This document shows, piece after piece, positions 25,823 through 35,818 of a stretch of DNA of 64,000 nt. The DNA lies in the NCBI RefSeq assembly GCF_002153375.1, contig NZ_MTBQ01000001.1:310001-374000 (forward strand), written 5' to 3'. This stretch comes from Oceanobacillus rekensis. GTDB lineage: Bacteria > Bacillota > Bacilli > Bacillales > Amphibacillaceae. Each line of letters begins with the position of its first letter. Positions within the stretch are counted from its first letter, which is position 1. A program made the translations under genes and the position numbers. The notes under the pieces are model-generated. The model was not told the DNA's origin, ran no database searches, and saw only the letters and a list, made by a program, of their open reading frames with translations.

Positions 25823-26467
25823 TTACTCACTTATTTTATAACTTACTGCTACCCCATCACCTATAGGAATAATGGAAGTAGTAAACTTTCGATGATTCAT
25901 CAGCATTTTATTGTAATCCCTTAATTTTTCAACCATTTTCGTATACCTTTTTGGTACATTCACCGGCTCTGCAACATAACCCCTAAACAATACATTATCC
26001 GAGAGAATAATTCCATTTTTATTCAGCATGGGTTCTGCAAGTTCAAAAAAACGACTGTATTGCCCCTTTGCAGCATCAATGAATATCAAATCGAACTGGT
26101 GATCATGATTGGATAGTTCCAAAAGCTTCTCCAGTGCATCCCCATGGATTACCTCTATCTGATCTTGCTTTTGTAGTTGATTAATATTTTCGATTGCCTG
26201 CTCGTAGCGCTGTAAATCTTTTTCAATCGTTATAACAGAAGCATTTGGATTGGCCTCAAGCATCCTTAATGCTGAATAGCCTATCGCAGTACCTACTTCT
26301 AATATTTTATCAGGTTTTTTCATCCGAATCAGTTGCATAACAAAATGGATACCAACACGATCCATGATAGGAACACGACCAGATTTAGCTTGCTCTTCTA
26401 ATTCCTGAACCCATTCATGTTGTGTGGGAAGTATTTCCGCTAAATAATGTTCCTGCTTTTCATTCAT
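25823..26467 (-). CDS. trmR: O-methyltransferase family 3, probable tRNA U34 methyltransferase TrmR
   Basis: A 214-residue SAM-dependent O-methyltransferase. The SAM site is ILEVGTAIGYSAL (near residue 55), the acidic residue after strand 2 is in VITIEKDL (near 80), and the metal-type Asp is in LIFIDAAKGQY (near 130). The B. subtilis gene at this position, yrrM (trmR), methylates 5-hydroxyuridine at tRNA position 34. The orthology is inferred from context: mltG upstream, udk downstream. It begins 6 nt after GAGGTA. Confidence 0.85.
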   Translation of the reverse strand: MNEKQEHYLAEILPTQHEWVQELEEQAKSGRVPIMDRVGIHFVMQLIRMKKPDKILEVGTAIGYSALRMLEANPNASVITIEKDLQRYEQAIENINQLQKQDQIEVIHGDALEKLLELSNHDHQFDLIFIDAAKGQYSRFFELAEPMLNKNGIILSDNVLFRGYVAEPVNVPKRYTKMVEKLRDYNKMLMNHRKFTTSIIPIGDGVAVSYKISE

Positions 26468-26507
26468 TTTAACTACCTCGTTATTTAAAGTTCTCTATTT
26501 AAATGGG

Positions 26508-26548
26508 AAACTTGACATTCGCCAATACGCTGGACGCATGTCAAGTTT
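26508..26548 (-). terminator. Probable terminator of mltG
   Basis: AAACTTGACAT (26508-26518) and ATGTCAAGTTT (26538-26548) form an 11-bp stem with a 19-base loop. On the minus strand it ends in only a short T-run, so it may be leaky. Confidence 0.55.
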
Positions 26549-26612
26549 TCATTTATGCAGATAGGTGTATGTGTTAAAACTTTCTATCTGCAAACCAACT
26601 TCACAATTCAAG

Positions 26613-27731
26613 TTAATTTATATGCTCGTCCTTATTTTGTAAATGCTCATCATACGTTTCAGCATAGTATATATTTCCTTCTGAATCATGAAGGAAGTAT
26701 ATATAGTCGGATTCAGCCGGTTCAAGTACAGCCTTTAGTGAATTTTCGGCAAAATTCGAGATGGGACCAATTGGAAGAGTATCAATGTGATACGTATTAT
26801 ATGGTGACTCAATCTCTAGATCCTTGTATGTCACCGTTTCATTGTGTACTCCAAGTGCATAAAGGACGGTTGGATCTGTTTGTAATGGCATACCTACTTC
26901 CAGTCGATTATAGAATACACGCGATATTTGCCTGCGTTGATCCTCACTTGCGGTTTCTCTTTCAACTAAAGAAGCAAATGTAAGTGCTTCATGAACAGTG
27001 AAGTCCATTTGTTCCAGATCCGCTGCATATTTAGAATATACATCTTGCGTTTGCTGTAACATCGTATCAACTATTGATTCAATGCTCGGTTCTTCCTCAT
27101 AAAAATTATATGTAGAAGCAAAAAGATAGCCCTCAAGTGGTGTCCTGATTTCTTCTTCAAGAATTGTTTCGGATAAAAGATCCGGATAGTTTCCAATTAA
27201 TTCCTTAATATAGGCTTCATCATTAACCTGATTAAGAAAATCCTCTTTTGTGAATTCAAATTTATCATCGTAAATCTCTGCAATTTGATTAACAGTCATG
27301 CCCTCGGGTATTGTAATCTTATGAACTGGTTCGATCATAACTTTACCATGTTTTAGCGACTCAATAATTTCATCAAATGTAACTGCAGTTGTGAATGTAT
27401 ATTCTCCTGCTTGGAACTCTGTTTCATTATTAATTTTAGTATAAATACGGAAAATACGCTGGTCTTTTATTATACCATTTTCTTCTAATATCGCAGCAAT
27501 CGTTGATGTTGAAGAACCAATCGGTATATCGACAGTAATCTGTTCATCGCTTTCTCGGTCAACAGGTTGTAGTGCAGATTTAACATACAGATAACCAGAT
27601 ATACCTCCGATTAAAAGTATTAATAGGAAAGCTATTAGGATGATAAATACAATCTTTCTAACAGTACTGGCTTCCTGACTTCTCGCTATAAGATTATCTT
27701 TAAAACTGCCATTATTTTTTTCTTTAGACAT
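26613..27731 (-). CDS. mltG: Endolytic murein transglycosylase MltG
   Basis: MltG cuts nascent glycan strands and sets their length. It is a bitopic membrane protein of 372 residues: a cytoplasmic N-terminus, a membrane helix (about residues 28-51), a LysM-like part and the YceG domain. The catalytic Glu is in ALTFASLVERET (near 262), with the typical DPTVLYALG (near 298) and SPYNTYH (near 320). I start at ATG 27731, 7 nt after GGGGGG. It heads a small operon; in B. subtilis it precedes yrrM. Confidence 0.94.
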   Translation of the reverse strand: MSKEKNNGSFKDNLIARSQEASTVRKIVFIILIAFLLILLIGGISGYLYVKSALQPVDRESDEQITVDIPIGSSTSTIAAILEENGIIKDQRIFRIYTKINNETEFQAGEYTFTTAVTFDEIIESLKHGKVMIEPVHKITIPEGMTVNQIAEIYDDKFEFTKEDFLNQVNDEAYIKELIGNYPDLLSETILEEEIRTPLEGYLFASTYNFYEEEPSIESIVDTMLQQTQDVYSKYAADLEQMDFTVHEALTFASLVERETASEDQRRQISRVFYNRLEVGMPLQTDPTVLYALGVHNETVTYKDLEIESPYNTYHIDTLPIGPISNFAENSLKAVLEPAESDYIYFLHDSEGNIYYAETYDEHLQNKDEHIN

Positions 27732-27782
27732 CAAGAATCCCCCCTTCGTCCGCTATATTATACTAAAATAGTGGATTACAAG

Positions 27783-27814
27783 CAAAAGCTGATGTCGCAT
27801 TCCTGACATCAGCT
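27783..27814 (-). terminator. Terminator of the alaS-ireB-ruvX-DUF1292 operon
   Basis: A 10-bp perfect stem (AGCTGATGTC 27787-27796 with 27805-27814), with TTTT following on the minus strand. Confidence 0.85.
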
Positions 27815-27832
27815 GCTTTCAATCATGGATCC

Positions 27833-28108
27833 TTATGCTTCTTCGTCTGCTAATGTATTTAACATTTCTTCAACTAGTTCCCATTCTTCATCCGATTCTA
27901 TTGGAAAAAGTGTGAAATCTTCATTTTCCTGCTCTTCGAAACGAAATGCATAAACTTCTACTTCTTCTTCTTCCGCCTGTTCAGCTGGTACGACTGCGAT
28001 GTAAGAATTTTCCGTTTCATCAACATCAAAAGTGAACAAGACTTCAAATAAATGCTCGTCACCATTTTCATCTGGTATTATTATTCTTTCTTTTTCCTCC
28101 AAAGCCAT
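27833..28108 (-). CDS. yrzB: DUF1292 protein YrzB
   Basis: A 91-residue, very acidic protein of the DUF1292 family. The pattern IIIPDENGDEHLFEVLFTFDV and the end EWELVEEMLNTL are typical. Function unknown. It is conserved across Firmicutes after ruvX, and here lies 12 nt downstream of it. The ribosome site AAGGAG is well placed before ATG. Confidence 0.92.
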   Translation of the reverse strand: MALEEKERIIIPDENGDEHLFEVLFTFDVDETENSYIAVVPAEQAEEEEVEVYAFRFEEQENEDFTLFPIESDEEWELVEEMLNTLADEEA

Positions 28109-28120
28109 TCGATCACTCCT

Positions 28121-28534
28121 TTATTTCTGATTTAAGTATCCTTGCAATATCATGACCGCAGCCATTTTATCAATTACTTTCTTTCTTTTCTTTCTACTCA
28201 TATCCGCTTCAAGTAATACGCGTTCAGCTGCTACGGTAGTTAGTCGTTCATCCCATAACTCGGTTGGAATACCATGTACTTCTTCAATATGATTGGCATA
28301 TCTTTCGGAGGCTTCTCCACGTTCTCCAATAGTTCCATTCATATTTTTGGGTAAGCCGACAATAGCTTTTCCAATTTCATGCGTTTTTATGATTTCTTTT
28401 AATTCTTCATCGGCAGAATGAATATCACTTTCATTCCAATGGATAGTAGTCAGTCCTTGAGCAGTCCAGCCAAACGCATCACTGACCGCAACCCCGATGG
28501 TTTTTGATCCAACATCTAATCCTACAATTTTCAT
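28121..28534 (-). CDS. ruvX: RuvX/YqgF-family RNase H-fold nuclease, 16S rRNA processing
   Basis: A 137-residue protein with the YqgF/RNase H fold, known as a putative Holliday junction resolvase and tied to maturation of the 5' end of 16S rRNA. Catalytic-type acidic residues are seen in [13 protein letters not shown] (D6), in the Glu of [14 protein letters not shown] (near 100) and in [17 protein letters not shown] (near 118). Its start overlaps the end of ireB by 4 nt, so they are coupled. Confidence 0.94.
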   Translation of the reverse strand: MKIVGLDVGSKTIGVAVSDAFGWTAQGLTTIHWNESDIHSADEELKEIIKTHEIGKAIVGLPKNMNGTIGERGEASERYANHIEEVHGIPTELWDERLTTVAAERVLLEADMSRKKRKKVIDKMAAVMILQGYLNQK

Positions 28535-28800
28535 TTATTCTCCTTGTTCTGCTCAATATAAAATTTAACCAACTCTTCAATCACTTCGTCTCTTTCTACT
28601 TTCCGAATCAAATTTCTAGCATCATTGTATCTCGGAATATATGCAGGGTCGCCTGACAATAAATAACCCACAATCTGATTAATTGGATTATACCCTTTTT
28701 CTTGTAATGATTCATGGACAGTTAAAAGAATTTCTTTAATATCCCGATCAAATGGTTCCTCTGAAAAATTAAACTTCATTGTTTTATCAATTGAACTCAT
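28531..28800 (-). CDS. ireB: IreB family regulatory phosphoprotein (UPF0297)
   Basis: An 89-residue protein, [12 protein letters not shown] to EQNKENK, of the UPF0297/IreB family. In Enterococcus IreB is a substrate of the Ser/Thr kinase IreK and modulates cephalosporin resistance; the B. subtilis equivalent is YrzL. The Thr in IDKTMKF corresponds to the phosphorylated N-terminal region. I start at ATG 28800, 7 nt after GAGGTG; an in-frame start 18 nt upstream overlaps that site. It is co-transcribed with alaS and ruvX. Confidence 0.92.
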   Translation of the reverse strand: MSSIDKTMKFNFSEEPFDRDIKEILLTVHESLQEKGYNPINQIVGYLLSGDPAYIPRYNDARNLIRKVERDEVIEELVKFYIEQNKENK

Positions 28801-28896
28801 CGTGGCACCTCGTTCCAAGTTTGCGTTCTAGTGACATTTTAACATGTTTACTTCATTTATTATACTTTTTATATGCACTGGTTACAAACAGTGTGG

Positions 28897-31536
28897 TTAT
28901 TTTACATTCTCCGTAATATAATTTTTTGCGGATTCCAGGGCATTTTCAATTTTGGAAGGATCTTTCCCACCGGCTTGAGCCATATCTGGACGACCGCCAC
29001 CGCCGCCTCCACAAATTGTAGCAGCCCGCTTAATTAGGTTCCCAGCATGTAATCCTTTTCCATTTAGGTCTTTTGAAATCCCTGCAGCAAGTTGCACTTT
29101 TCCGTTATTTTCTGCAGCAAGCAGTATCACACCTGTCGCCAGCTTTTGTTTCAGCCCATCAACCATATTTCTGAGCTGATTCATATCTTTCACATTGACC
29201 TTTTGTGCAAGTAGTGGGACATCATTTACATTTTCTACTTGGTCTAAAATAGATGTTGCCTCCAAATTGGATAATTTTGCGCTCAGTGATTCATTTTCCT
29301 TTTGTGAAATCTTCAGCTCTTGTTGTAATCCTTCAATCTTCTCTGGAAGCTGTTCATCCATGGATTTAACTAGTTCTGCAGAAGAACTTAAAATGGAAAG
29401 TTTGTTATTTAGGAATTCATAGGCATGCTTACTTGTAACAGCCTCTATTCTTCTCGTACCTGCACCAATACCGCTTTCTGATACGATTTTAAATAAGCCT
29501 ATTTCCGATGTGGTTGTAACATGACAGCCGCCACATAGTTCCAGACTATAGTCACCAATTTGAACAACACGAACAATGTCACCATATTTTTCCCCAAATA
29601 ATGCCATTGCACCCATTTCTTTTGCCGCGTCTAGTTTCTTATTGCTTATTATAAGGGAAATAGACTCCCAAACTTTTTCGTTAACAATTTGTTCGATTTC
29701 TTTCAATTCCTCACTGGAAACACTGTTGAAATGAGAAAAGTCAAAGCGTAATCGCTCCGGCGTCACTAAGGAACCTGCTTGATTGACATGGTTACCCAAT
29801 ACATCTTTCAATGCCTGGTGAAGTAAGTGTGTTGCAGTATGATTCTTAATAACAAAATTCCGGAAATGTGAATCTATAACAGCTTTAACTTTGTCACCTT
29901 GACGAATTTCTCCATCTTTTATTTGGACGCGATGGATATTTTGCCCTTTTGGCGATTTCTGTACATCCAAAACATACGCTGAAGCATTTTCCGTATAGAT
30001 CCAACCACGGTCTGCTACTTGCCCACCACTCTCAGCATAAAATGGTGTCCTATTCAGATATAGATATACTTCATCATCTTTCACTGCGGAATTAATGACT
30101 TCTTTACCACCGATAATTGTTTCAACCAATGCATCTGTTTCCAGTTTGTCATATCCAATAAATTCACTTTTAACATCTATTTCACTTAAAATCGTATCTT
30201 GAACCTGCATGGAATCCACTTTTTGTCTTGCATTCCTAGCACGTTCACGCTGTTTATTCATTTCGCGGTTGTAACCCTCTTTATCTATCGTAAAACCTTG
30301 TTCTTCTACATATTCTGCCGTCAATTCTTTTGGAAAACCATACGTATCATATAGACGGAACACTTCTTCCCCAGGTATAACTGTATTTCCATTTCCTTTT
30401 TCCTGCTCCATAACTGTGGTTAATATATCTAGACCGTCATTCAATGTTTCATGGAAACGTTCTTCTTCTACCTTAATAATATTGATAATAAATTCACGTT
30501 GATTTAAAACTTCCGGATAGAATTCTTTCATAATCTCTCCGACGGTATCTACAAGTTCAAACATAAATGGCTTTTCAATACCGATTTCTTTTGCGAAGCG
30601 GACAGCTCTCCTTACGAGTCTGCGTAACACATAACCTCGTCCTTCATTGGATGGTACAGCGCCATCCCCAATTGCAAAGCTGACGGTTCTAATATGATCT
30701 GCAATAACTTTAAATGCTGTATCACCTGATGTAGTTTTCCCGTACGTCGTGTTCGCAATTTCTTCCGTTTTTCGGATGATTGGCATAAACAAGTCCGTTT
30801 CAAAATTAGTTGGTACTTCCTGTATGATTGATGTCAGGCGTTCAAGTCCCATACCTGTATCAATGTTTTTCTTTGGAAGCGGTGTATATGTATCATCTGG
30901 ATTATGGTTAAATTGGGAAAATACGAGATTCCATACTTCCAGATAGCGGCTGTTTTCTCCTCCTGGGTAAAGCTCCGGATCAAATGGATCATTCCCATAT
31001 GCTTCACCACGGTCATAAAATATTTCCGTGTTTGGTCCACTTGGTCCCTCACCAATATCCCAGAAATTTTCTTCCAATCGAATAATTCGCTCTTTAGGTA
31101 ACTTAATATCATTCAGCCAAATATCATATGCTTCGTCATCTTCGGGATGGACAGTGACAGATAATTTTTCCTGATCGAAGCCAACCCACTTTTCACTTGT
31201 CAAGAACTCCCAGGCCCAGTCAATTGCCTCTTTTTTAAAATAATCCCCAATGGAAAAGTTCCCAAGCATTTCAAAAAAAGTATGGTGACGTGCTGTAAAA
31301 CCTACATTTTCAATATCATTCGTACGAATTGCCTTTTGGGCATTGACGATACGTGGGTTATCAGGGATAACCCGACCATCAAAGTATTTCTTCAATGTGG
31401 CAACACCACTGTTAATCCACAACAATGTTGGATCATCTTTCGGTACGAGTGATGCGCTGGGTTCCAAACGATGCCCTTTTTCCTTATAGAAGTCGATAAA
31501 CATTTGCCTGATTTCTGCTGAACTTAATTGTTTCAT
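28897..31536 (-). CDS. alaS: Alanyl-tRNA synthetase
   Basis: AlaS charges tRNA-Ala. The 879-residue protein has the class II catalytic domain ([13 protein letters not shown] at the start; TGMGLERL near 233), the tRNA-recognition domain, the editing domain with [11 protein letters not shown] (near 566) and CGGCH (near 666), and the C-terminal oligomerisation/glycine-rich part ([16 protein letters not shown] near 847). The ribosome site GGAGG is upstream. A T-box leader lies in front. It heads the operon alaS-ireB-ruvX-yrzB, a standard Firmicute arrangement. Confidence 0.97.
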   Translation of the reverse strand: MKQLSSAEIRQMFIDFYKEKGHRLEPSASLVPKDDPTLLWINSGVATLKKYFDGRVIPDNPRIVNAQKAIRTNDIENVGFTARHHTFFEMLGNFSIGDYFKKEAIDWAWEFLTSEKWVGFDQEKLSVTVHPEDDEAYDIWLNDIKLPKERIIRLEENFWDIGEGPSGPNTEIFYDRGEAYGNDPFDPELYPGGENSRYLEVWNLVFSQFNHNPDDTYTPLPKKNIDTGMGLERLTSIIQEVPTNFETDLFMPIIRKTEEIANTTYGKTTSGDTAFKVIADHIRTVSFAIGDGAVPSNEGRGYVLRRLVRRAVRFAKEIGIEKPFMFELVDTVGEIMKEFYPEVLNQREFIINIIKVEEERFHETLNDGLDILTTVMEQEKGNGNTVIPGEEVFRLYDTYGFPKELTAEYVEEQGFTIDKEGYNREMNKQRERARNARQKVDSMQVQDTILSEIDVKSEFIGYDKLETDALVETIIGGKEVINSAVKDDEVYLYLNRTPFYAESGGQVADRGWIYTENASAYVLDVQKSPKGQNIHRVQIKDGEIRQGDKVKAVIDSHFRNFVIKNHTATHLLHQALKDVLGNHVNQAGSLVTPERLRFDFSHFNSVSSEELKEIEQIVNEKVWESISLIISNKKLDAAKEMGAMALFGEKYGDIVRVVQIGDYSLELCGGCHVTTTSEIGLFKIVSESGIGAGTRRIEAVTSKHAYEFLNNKLSILSSSAELVKSMDEQLPEKIEGLQQELKISQKENESLSAKLSNLEATSILDQVENVNDVPLLAQKVNVKDMNQLRNMVDGLKQKLATGVILLAAENNGKVQLAAGISKDLNGKGLHAGNLIKRAATICGGGGGGRPDMAQAGGKDPSKIENALESAKNYITENVK

Positions 31537-31571
31537 CTAATATTCCTCCAGTAAACGTCCTTATAAAAAAT

Positions 31572-31814
31572 AAAAAAATCCCCTCTCTGCAATATTGCAG
31601 GGACGAGATATATTCGCGGTACCACCCTAATTATGAATGAAAATAGTCATTCATCACTTTATCATCGTAACGGTATGAGACCGACGGGATTTAACCGTAC
31701 TCCGGTTTAGCTTTCCATGAATCTGTGTTGGAATTTCTCTCAGCCTAGGAAATCCCTCTCTTCGAACCAGTATTTCATGTACTTATAACCTTCAATGTGT
31801 TTAATTATGATGTT
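31572..31814 (-). ncRNA. T-box riboswitch of alaS
   Basis: The minus strand carries the T-box sequence AGGGTGGTACCGC (31616-31628 on the plus strand, reversed), which pairs with the acceptor end of uncharged tRNA. It is followed by a terminator stem CTGCAATATTGCAG (31587-31600), extended by GGG/CCC pairs, and a T-run. The leader's Stem I side contains GAAA-GCT-AAACC. The GCT at 31709-31711 sits where the same leader type in hisS has GAC, so I read it as the alanine specifier codon. Confidence 0.88.
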
Positions 31815-31820
31815 AGCGAT

Positions 31821-31849
31821 ATTATATGAAATTTTTTCACCATTGTCAA
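31821..31849 (-). promoter_or_regulatory. Sigma-A promoter of alaS
   Basis: On the minus strand, TTGACA (31844-31849), 17 bases, TATAAT (31821-31826): a perfect consensus pair. The -35 element overlaps the stop codon of yrrI. Confidence 0.88.
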
Positions 31850-32913
31850 TCATATGTATGTAATGCCAGTAATTGACCGATTATTACTTTCGAGATAGTA
31901 AGAACAGGGACTGCCAAAATCATTCCCCAGATTCCAAATAGCTGACTACCAAGCAATAATACAAAGATGATGGCAACAGGGTGTATTTTTATACTCTTTC
32001 CCATAATATATGGCGATAATAGATTCCCTTCAATAATCTGTATCACAAACAGAGCTAGAATGACAAAAAAAACCTTGTTCCCTGCCGTTGTATAAGCAAT
32101 CGTCACAGCTGGTATCGCACCTATAATCGGACCAAAATAAGGTATAATATTGGTGATCCCCATAACAATAGCAAGTAATAAGGCGTATTTAATGTTTAGT
32201 AGCTTAAAAATAATTAATGATGTTAGGCTGACAAACAAGCTGACAATCAATTGACCTCGAATATATCCACCTAGACCTTTATCGACTTCGACCATCAAAT
32301 TACTCACATTACCCCTGTATTTATAAGGGATAAATTTAATACCAAACGACCTTATCTTCGTATAGTCCTTAATAAAATAAAATACAAGTACTGGTATTAC
32401 TGAAATGATGAAAATCATGTCCACAATTTTAGCAAAGCCTGCAACAAGTTTAGCAATCAGTCGATCCAATGATGTTTCAAGTGATAGGATAACCTCATCT
32501 ATCTTATCGTGGACAGTCTCTGGTAAAAAGGAAGTATATTCGTACAACTGAAAAATTAATTTCTCATACATCGTAATAAATTGTGGGAGATTTTCATTTA
32601 AATCGCCCAACTGGTGGATAATTAATGGGTATCCACGATAAAATAAATAGCCTGCTCCACCAAAGAAAATAAGATAAATTAAAAGAATTGCTAAACCTCT
32701 ATTTATATTCATACTATAAATCTTCTCTACCAAGGGATACAGTAAATAAGCTATTAAAGCCGAAATAATGAAAGGAATCAATAATCTCCATATAAATGAA
32801 AAGAAAACTCCATAATACGGAATTGTTTTCACAAATAAATAGGAAAATATAAATAAGATGATGCCAATCAGTAACCAATATAATATTGTAAACCGCTTTT
32901 TATCATCAAACAT
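31846..32913 (-). CDS. yrrI: AI-2E family transporter YrrI
   Basis: A 355-residue membrane protein of the AI-2E/PerM family, with about eight helices. The mid region GLGGYIRGQLIVSLFVSLTSL (near 213) and the end GIWGMILAVPVLTISKVI (near 325) are family signatures, as is NIIPYFGPIIGAIPAV (near 262). Family members export signalling molecules or ions such as Na+/Li+; the substrate here is unknown. The ribosome site GAGGAG is well placed. B. subtilis yrrI is also upstream of alaS. Confidence 0.9.
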   Translation of the reverse strand: MFDDKKRFTILYWLLIGIILFIFSYLFVKTIPYYGVFFSFIWRLLIPFIISALIAYLLYPLVEKIYSMNINRGLAILLIYLIFFGGAGYLFYRGYPLIIHQLGDLNENLPQFITMYEKLIFQLYEYTSFLPETVHDKIDEVILSLETSLDRLIAKLVAGFAKIVDMIFIISVIPVLVFYFIKDYTKIRSFGIKFIPYKYRGNVSNLMVEVDKGLGGYIRGQLIVSLFVSLTSLIIFKLLNIKYALLLAIVMGITNIIPYFGPIIGAIPAVTIAYTTAGNKVFFVILALFVIQIIEGNLLSPYIMGKSIKIHPVAIIFVLLLGSQLFGIWGMILAVPVLTISKVIIGQLLALHTYD

Positions 32914-32965
32914 AAAGAGACACTCCTCAGCAAATTAGTATAATACATGTCTTAGCTGGGAGTAC

Positions 32966-33154
32966 TCATGGAAGTTGCCTCTCTTCTTCTGTAAACAGAT
33001 CATCCAATGAACTCAGACTTCCATCCGATTCAATTTGATGTACCATTAATTCCTTACCGGATATTGTCATTTCAATACAGCAAGTCCAACAAAAATAATC
33101 CTGTGTACCTATTTTACCTATATCTTTTCCATTACAATTCGGACAACGTAGCAT
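32966..33154 (-). CDS. Small zinc-ribbon-like protein
   Basis: A 62-residue protein starting MLRCPNCNGKDIG, with CPNC and CWTCC about 20 residues apart (IGTQDYFCWTCCIEM), a likely single zinc ribbon, and an acidic C-terminal tail (SLDDLFTEEERQLP). I start at ATG 33154, 7 nt after AGGGG. Small proteins of this type occur between yrrI and recD2 in Bacillus (the yrzQ/yrzR area), but I cannot name it with certainty. Function unknown. Confidence 0.75.
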   Translation of the reverse strand: MLRCPNCNGKDIGKIGTQDYFCWTCCIEMTISGKELMVHQIESDGSLSSLDDLFTEEERQLP

Positions 33155-33176
33155 AGTCAAACCCCTTTTCGCAGTT

Positions 33177-33397
33177 GTTCAAAAAGGAGGGTGAAAAGGA
33201 CCGAGAAGTTCGAGGCAGCGAGCCTTCTGCACCGAATTTGCTTCAACGCTTTCTTGCACCGAGGAACCCGCTTCTCCGAATATGCTTGTAGATGGAGGTG
33301 CAGAATTCTATTCAACGTATGCAATTAATACGTGAGAAACGGAAAACCAAGCATTCGTGCGAAATTCGCCGTGTCATTTTTGCCGGGCCTTTTGAAC
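33177..33397. repeat. MITE-like repeat R2, copy 1
   Basis: A 221-bp element with imperfect terminal inverted repeats: GTTCAAAAAGGAGGGTGAAA at the left (33177) and the reverse complement of GTTCAAAAGGCCCGGCAAAA at the right (ends 33397). It shares ACCGAGAAGTTCGAGGC and CGTATGCAATTAATACGTGA with copy 3, and CATTCGTGCGAAAT with copy 2. It fills the gap between recD2 and the zinc-ribbon gene. No gene is seen in it. Confidence 0.82.
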
Positions 33398-33460
33398 ATT
33401 CCTTTTTCGTATAATACGCTACTATGCTTGCCCAAATTGTATCAATATATACATGAAAAT

Positions 33461-35791
33461 TTACATAAAATCATATGGAGAGATTTCTTGATCTTCTATT
33501 TCCTCTATTTTTTCCATTTCCGTCTTCGGTATGTCCTGAATCCTTTCAGTTAACTGCTCTTTTAATGACGTGTATCTTTTGTTTGTATCTTTTGTCTGGA
33601 TACCCCGCAAAAATGCTTTTCTTTCCCCGCAAATAATTAATGACTCTTTACTTCTAGTAATTGCTGTATACAAAAGGTTTTTACGCAGCATGCGATTATA
33701 AGCTGATACAACTGGTAAAATAACAATCGGAAATTCGCTGCCCTGCGACTTATGAATGGAGATGCAATAGGCATGCATAAAATTGACATAATCTTTTCTT
33801 ATGTAAACAACTTCTCTATCTTCAAATGTAATTACTATTTGCTCGACATTTTCCTTATTTTCATCTTCTTTGAAAATTGCTGCGATTTCACCAATATCTC
33901 CATTATAAACTCCCTCTTCAGGTTGATTGACAAGCTGGATCACTTTATCTCCGACACGATAGACGACATCATTAAAATGAATTTCTCTTTTTCTTTTCGT
34001 CTTCGGATTAATAATCTGCTGCAATTCTTTATTAATCATAGTTATCCCGGCCTGTGTTCTATACATCGGGGCTAACACTTGGATATCTTTGGGATCTAAC
34101 CCTTTATCTAGTGCCTTTTTATAGATAGAAGTAATTACTTGGATCATATGATGTTCAAAACAAGAAATAAAGCTGAAGTCCTGATCATTTATTAACGATT
34201 CATCTGTACATGTATCGTTCTTAATTTCATGTGCAAGCTGGATAATCTTAGACCCTTCTTTTTGCCGATAAACTTCACTCAAACTTACGAGTGGTAGGAA
34301 ATTACTTTTTAGTAGATCTGATAATACCTGACCAGGGCCAACAGATGGTAATTGATCTTCATCTCCCACAAGCAGAACCTGCATATGATCAGGAATCGCT
34401 TTAAATAGACTATTTGCCAACCAGATATCAACCATTGAAAATTCATCTACAATTAGAAACTTTCCAGAAAGTTGCTCTTGTTCGTCTTTGTCAAAACCAT
34501 TACTGCCATTCCATCCAAGTAGTCTATGTATCGTTACAGCTGGAAGTCCAGTAGATTCATTTAATCGTTTTGCAGCACGACCAGTCGGTGCTGTTAGTAT
34601 AAATGGATAATCCGATTTGCTTTCATAATCTTTAGGGTCAAGCGAGATCTGATGTATTGCTGCAAAGGCTTTGAGGATTCCTTTTATGACCGTGGTCTTC
34701 CCTGTACCCGGTCCGCCTGTTAAGATCATAATTTTGGAATGTAAGGATTGATTAATGGCAGTAAATTGCTCCTTACCATAGCTCAATATTTCTGCTTCTT
34801 CGATTTCTCCCGTTATTTTCAACATTTCCGCCAACGATGTTTCTTCTTCCATTTGGTTGTTGATGATTCGTTTCAGATTGGATGCAAAACCATCCTCTGC
34901 ATAATAAAGGCTGGGAAGATAAAGATTTCCCTCATGAATAATCAATTTTTTCTCCGTATTTAATTCCTCCAGCCTATCTGTAATGATTGATAGTTCAGCT
35001 GGATGAATAGAAAGCAGTCCCATTACCTGATCAACACAAAAGTCCAATGGTAAATAGACATGTCCTTCTTGGATACTTTTCTGAAGTGTATAAATACACC
35101 CTGCACCAATTCGATTCGGGTGTGTCAACGATAATCCATTTTTACCTGCAATCTCATCGGCCGTTTGGAATCCAAAGCCTTCGATATCAAAAACATATTG
35201 GTATGGATCTGTTTCAAGAAGTTCAAGTGCATCCTCTTTGTATTTTTGGTAGATATTCTGGGCCATTTTAAGTCCAATTCCATAGTTAGAAAGGTAGACA
35301 GCGATATGTTCGAAGCCCTGATTCTCTTTAAGACTTGTTGTCAATCGTTCGGCAGTTTCCTTTTTTAATCCAGGAATATCATTTAATACGCCTGCATCAT
35401 TTAGAATCTTTGATATGGCTGTTTCACCAAGATGACCTATAATACGTTCTGCAGTCTTCTCACCAATTCCATAAAAAAGATCACTTGATAAATAGGAAAC
35501 CAGCCCATCTTTTGTATCAGGGATGAGGGTTTTATAGGAAGAAACTTTATATTGTAATCCAAATCGTACATGCCTCTCAAATTCTCCGTAAAAATAGTAG
35601 GTTGTCTGTTTCTGGAGATTGGAAAAATAGCCTTTCGCAACAATCTCTTTTTCTTTGAAGTCCTCATTTGTCTCCTCTACACTGATTTTCACAATCGAGA
35701 AATGCTCTGCTTCATTATGAAAAATAGTATTTACTAGCTGACCTTTGATATATCCCTTTTCTTCATTTGATTGTTGTTGATCCATTTCCAT
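33461..35791 (-). CDS. recD2: RecD2-type superfamily 1 5'-3' DNA helicase
   Basis: RecD2 (YrrC in B. subtilis) is a 5'-3' helicase that helps replication-fork progression and repair without RecBC. The 776-residue protein has an N-terminal OB-like part, tandem helix-hairpin-helix region (YGIGEKTAERIIGHLG near 108; IEGFGFQTADEIA near 200) and a SF1B helicase core: Walker A LTGGPGTGKTT (near 355), Walker B IVDEFSMVD (near 445), GDEDQLPSVGPG (near 470), and IHKSQGSEFP (near 680) with YTAITRSK. I start at ATG 35791 (MEMDQQQ), after GAGG; an in-frame GTG 15 nt upstream overlaps that site. Confidence 0.94.
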   Translation of the reverse strand: MEMDQQQSNEEKGYIKGQLVNTIFHNEAEHFSIVKISVEETNEDFKEKEIVAKGYFSNLQKQTTYYFYGEFERHVRFGLQYKVSSYKTLIPDTKDGLVSYLSSDLFYGIGEKTAERIIGHLGETAISKILNDAGVLNDIPGLKKETAERLTTSLKENQGFEHIAVYLSNYGIGLKMAQNIYQKYKEDALELLETDPYQYVFDIEGFGFQTADEIAGKNGLSLTHPNRIGAGCIYTLQKSIQEGHVYLPLDFCVDQVMGLLSIHPAELSIITDRLEELNTEKKLIIHEGNLYLPSLYYAEDGFASNLKRIINNQMEEETSLAEMLKITGEIEEAEILSYGKEQFTAINQSLHSKIMILTGGPGTGKTTVIKGILKAFAAIHQISLDPKDYESKSDYPFILTAPTGRAAKRLNESTGLPAVTIHRLLGWNGSNGFDKDEQEQLSGKFLIVDEFSMVDIWLANSLFKAIPDHMQVLLVGDEDQLPSVGPGQVLSDLLKSNFLPLVSLSEVYRQKEGSKIIQLAHEIKNDTCTDESLINDQDFSFISCFEHHMIQVITSIYKKALDKGLDPKDIQVLAPMYRTQAGITMINKELQQIINPKTKRKREIHFNDVVYRVGDKVIQLVNQPEEGVYNGDIGEIAAIFKEDENKENVEQIVITFEDREVVYIRKDYVNFMHAYCISIHKSQGSEFPIVILPVVSAYNRMLRKNLLYTAITRSKESLIICGERKAFLRGIQTKDTNKRYTSLKEQLTERIQDIPKTEMEKIEEIEDQEISPYDFM

Positions 35792-35818
35792 TCCAAACAA
35801 CCTCACTATCTATTACTA

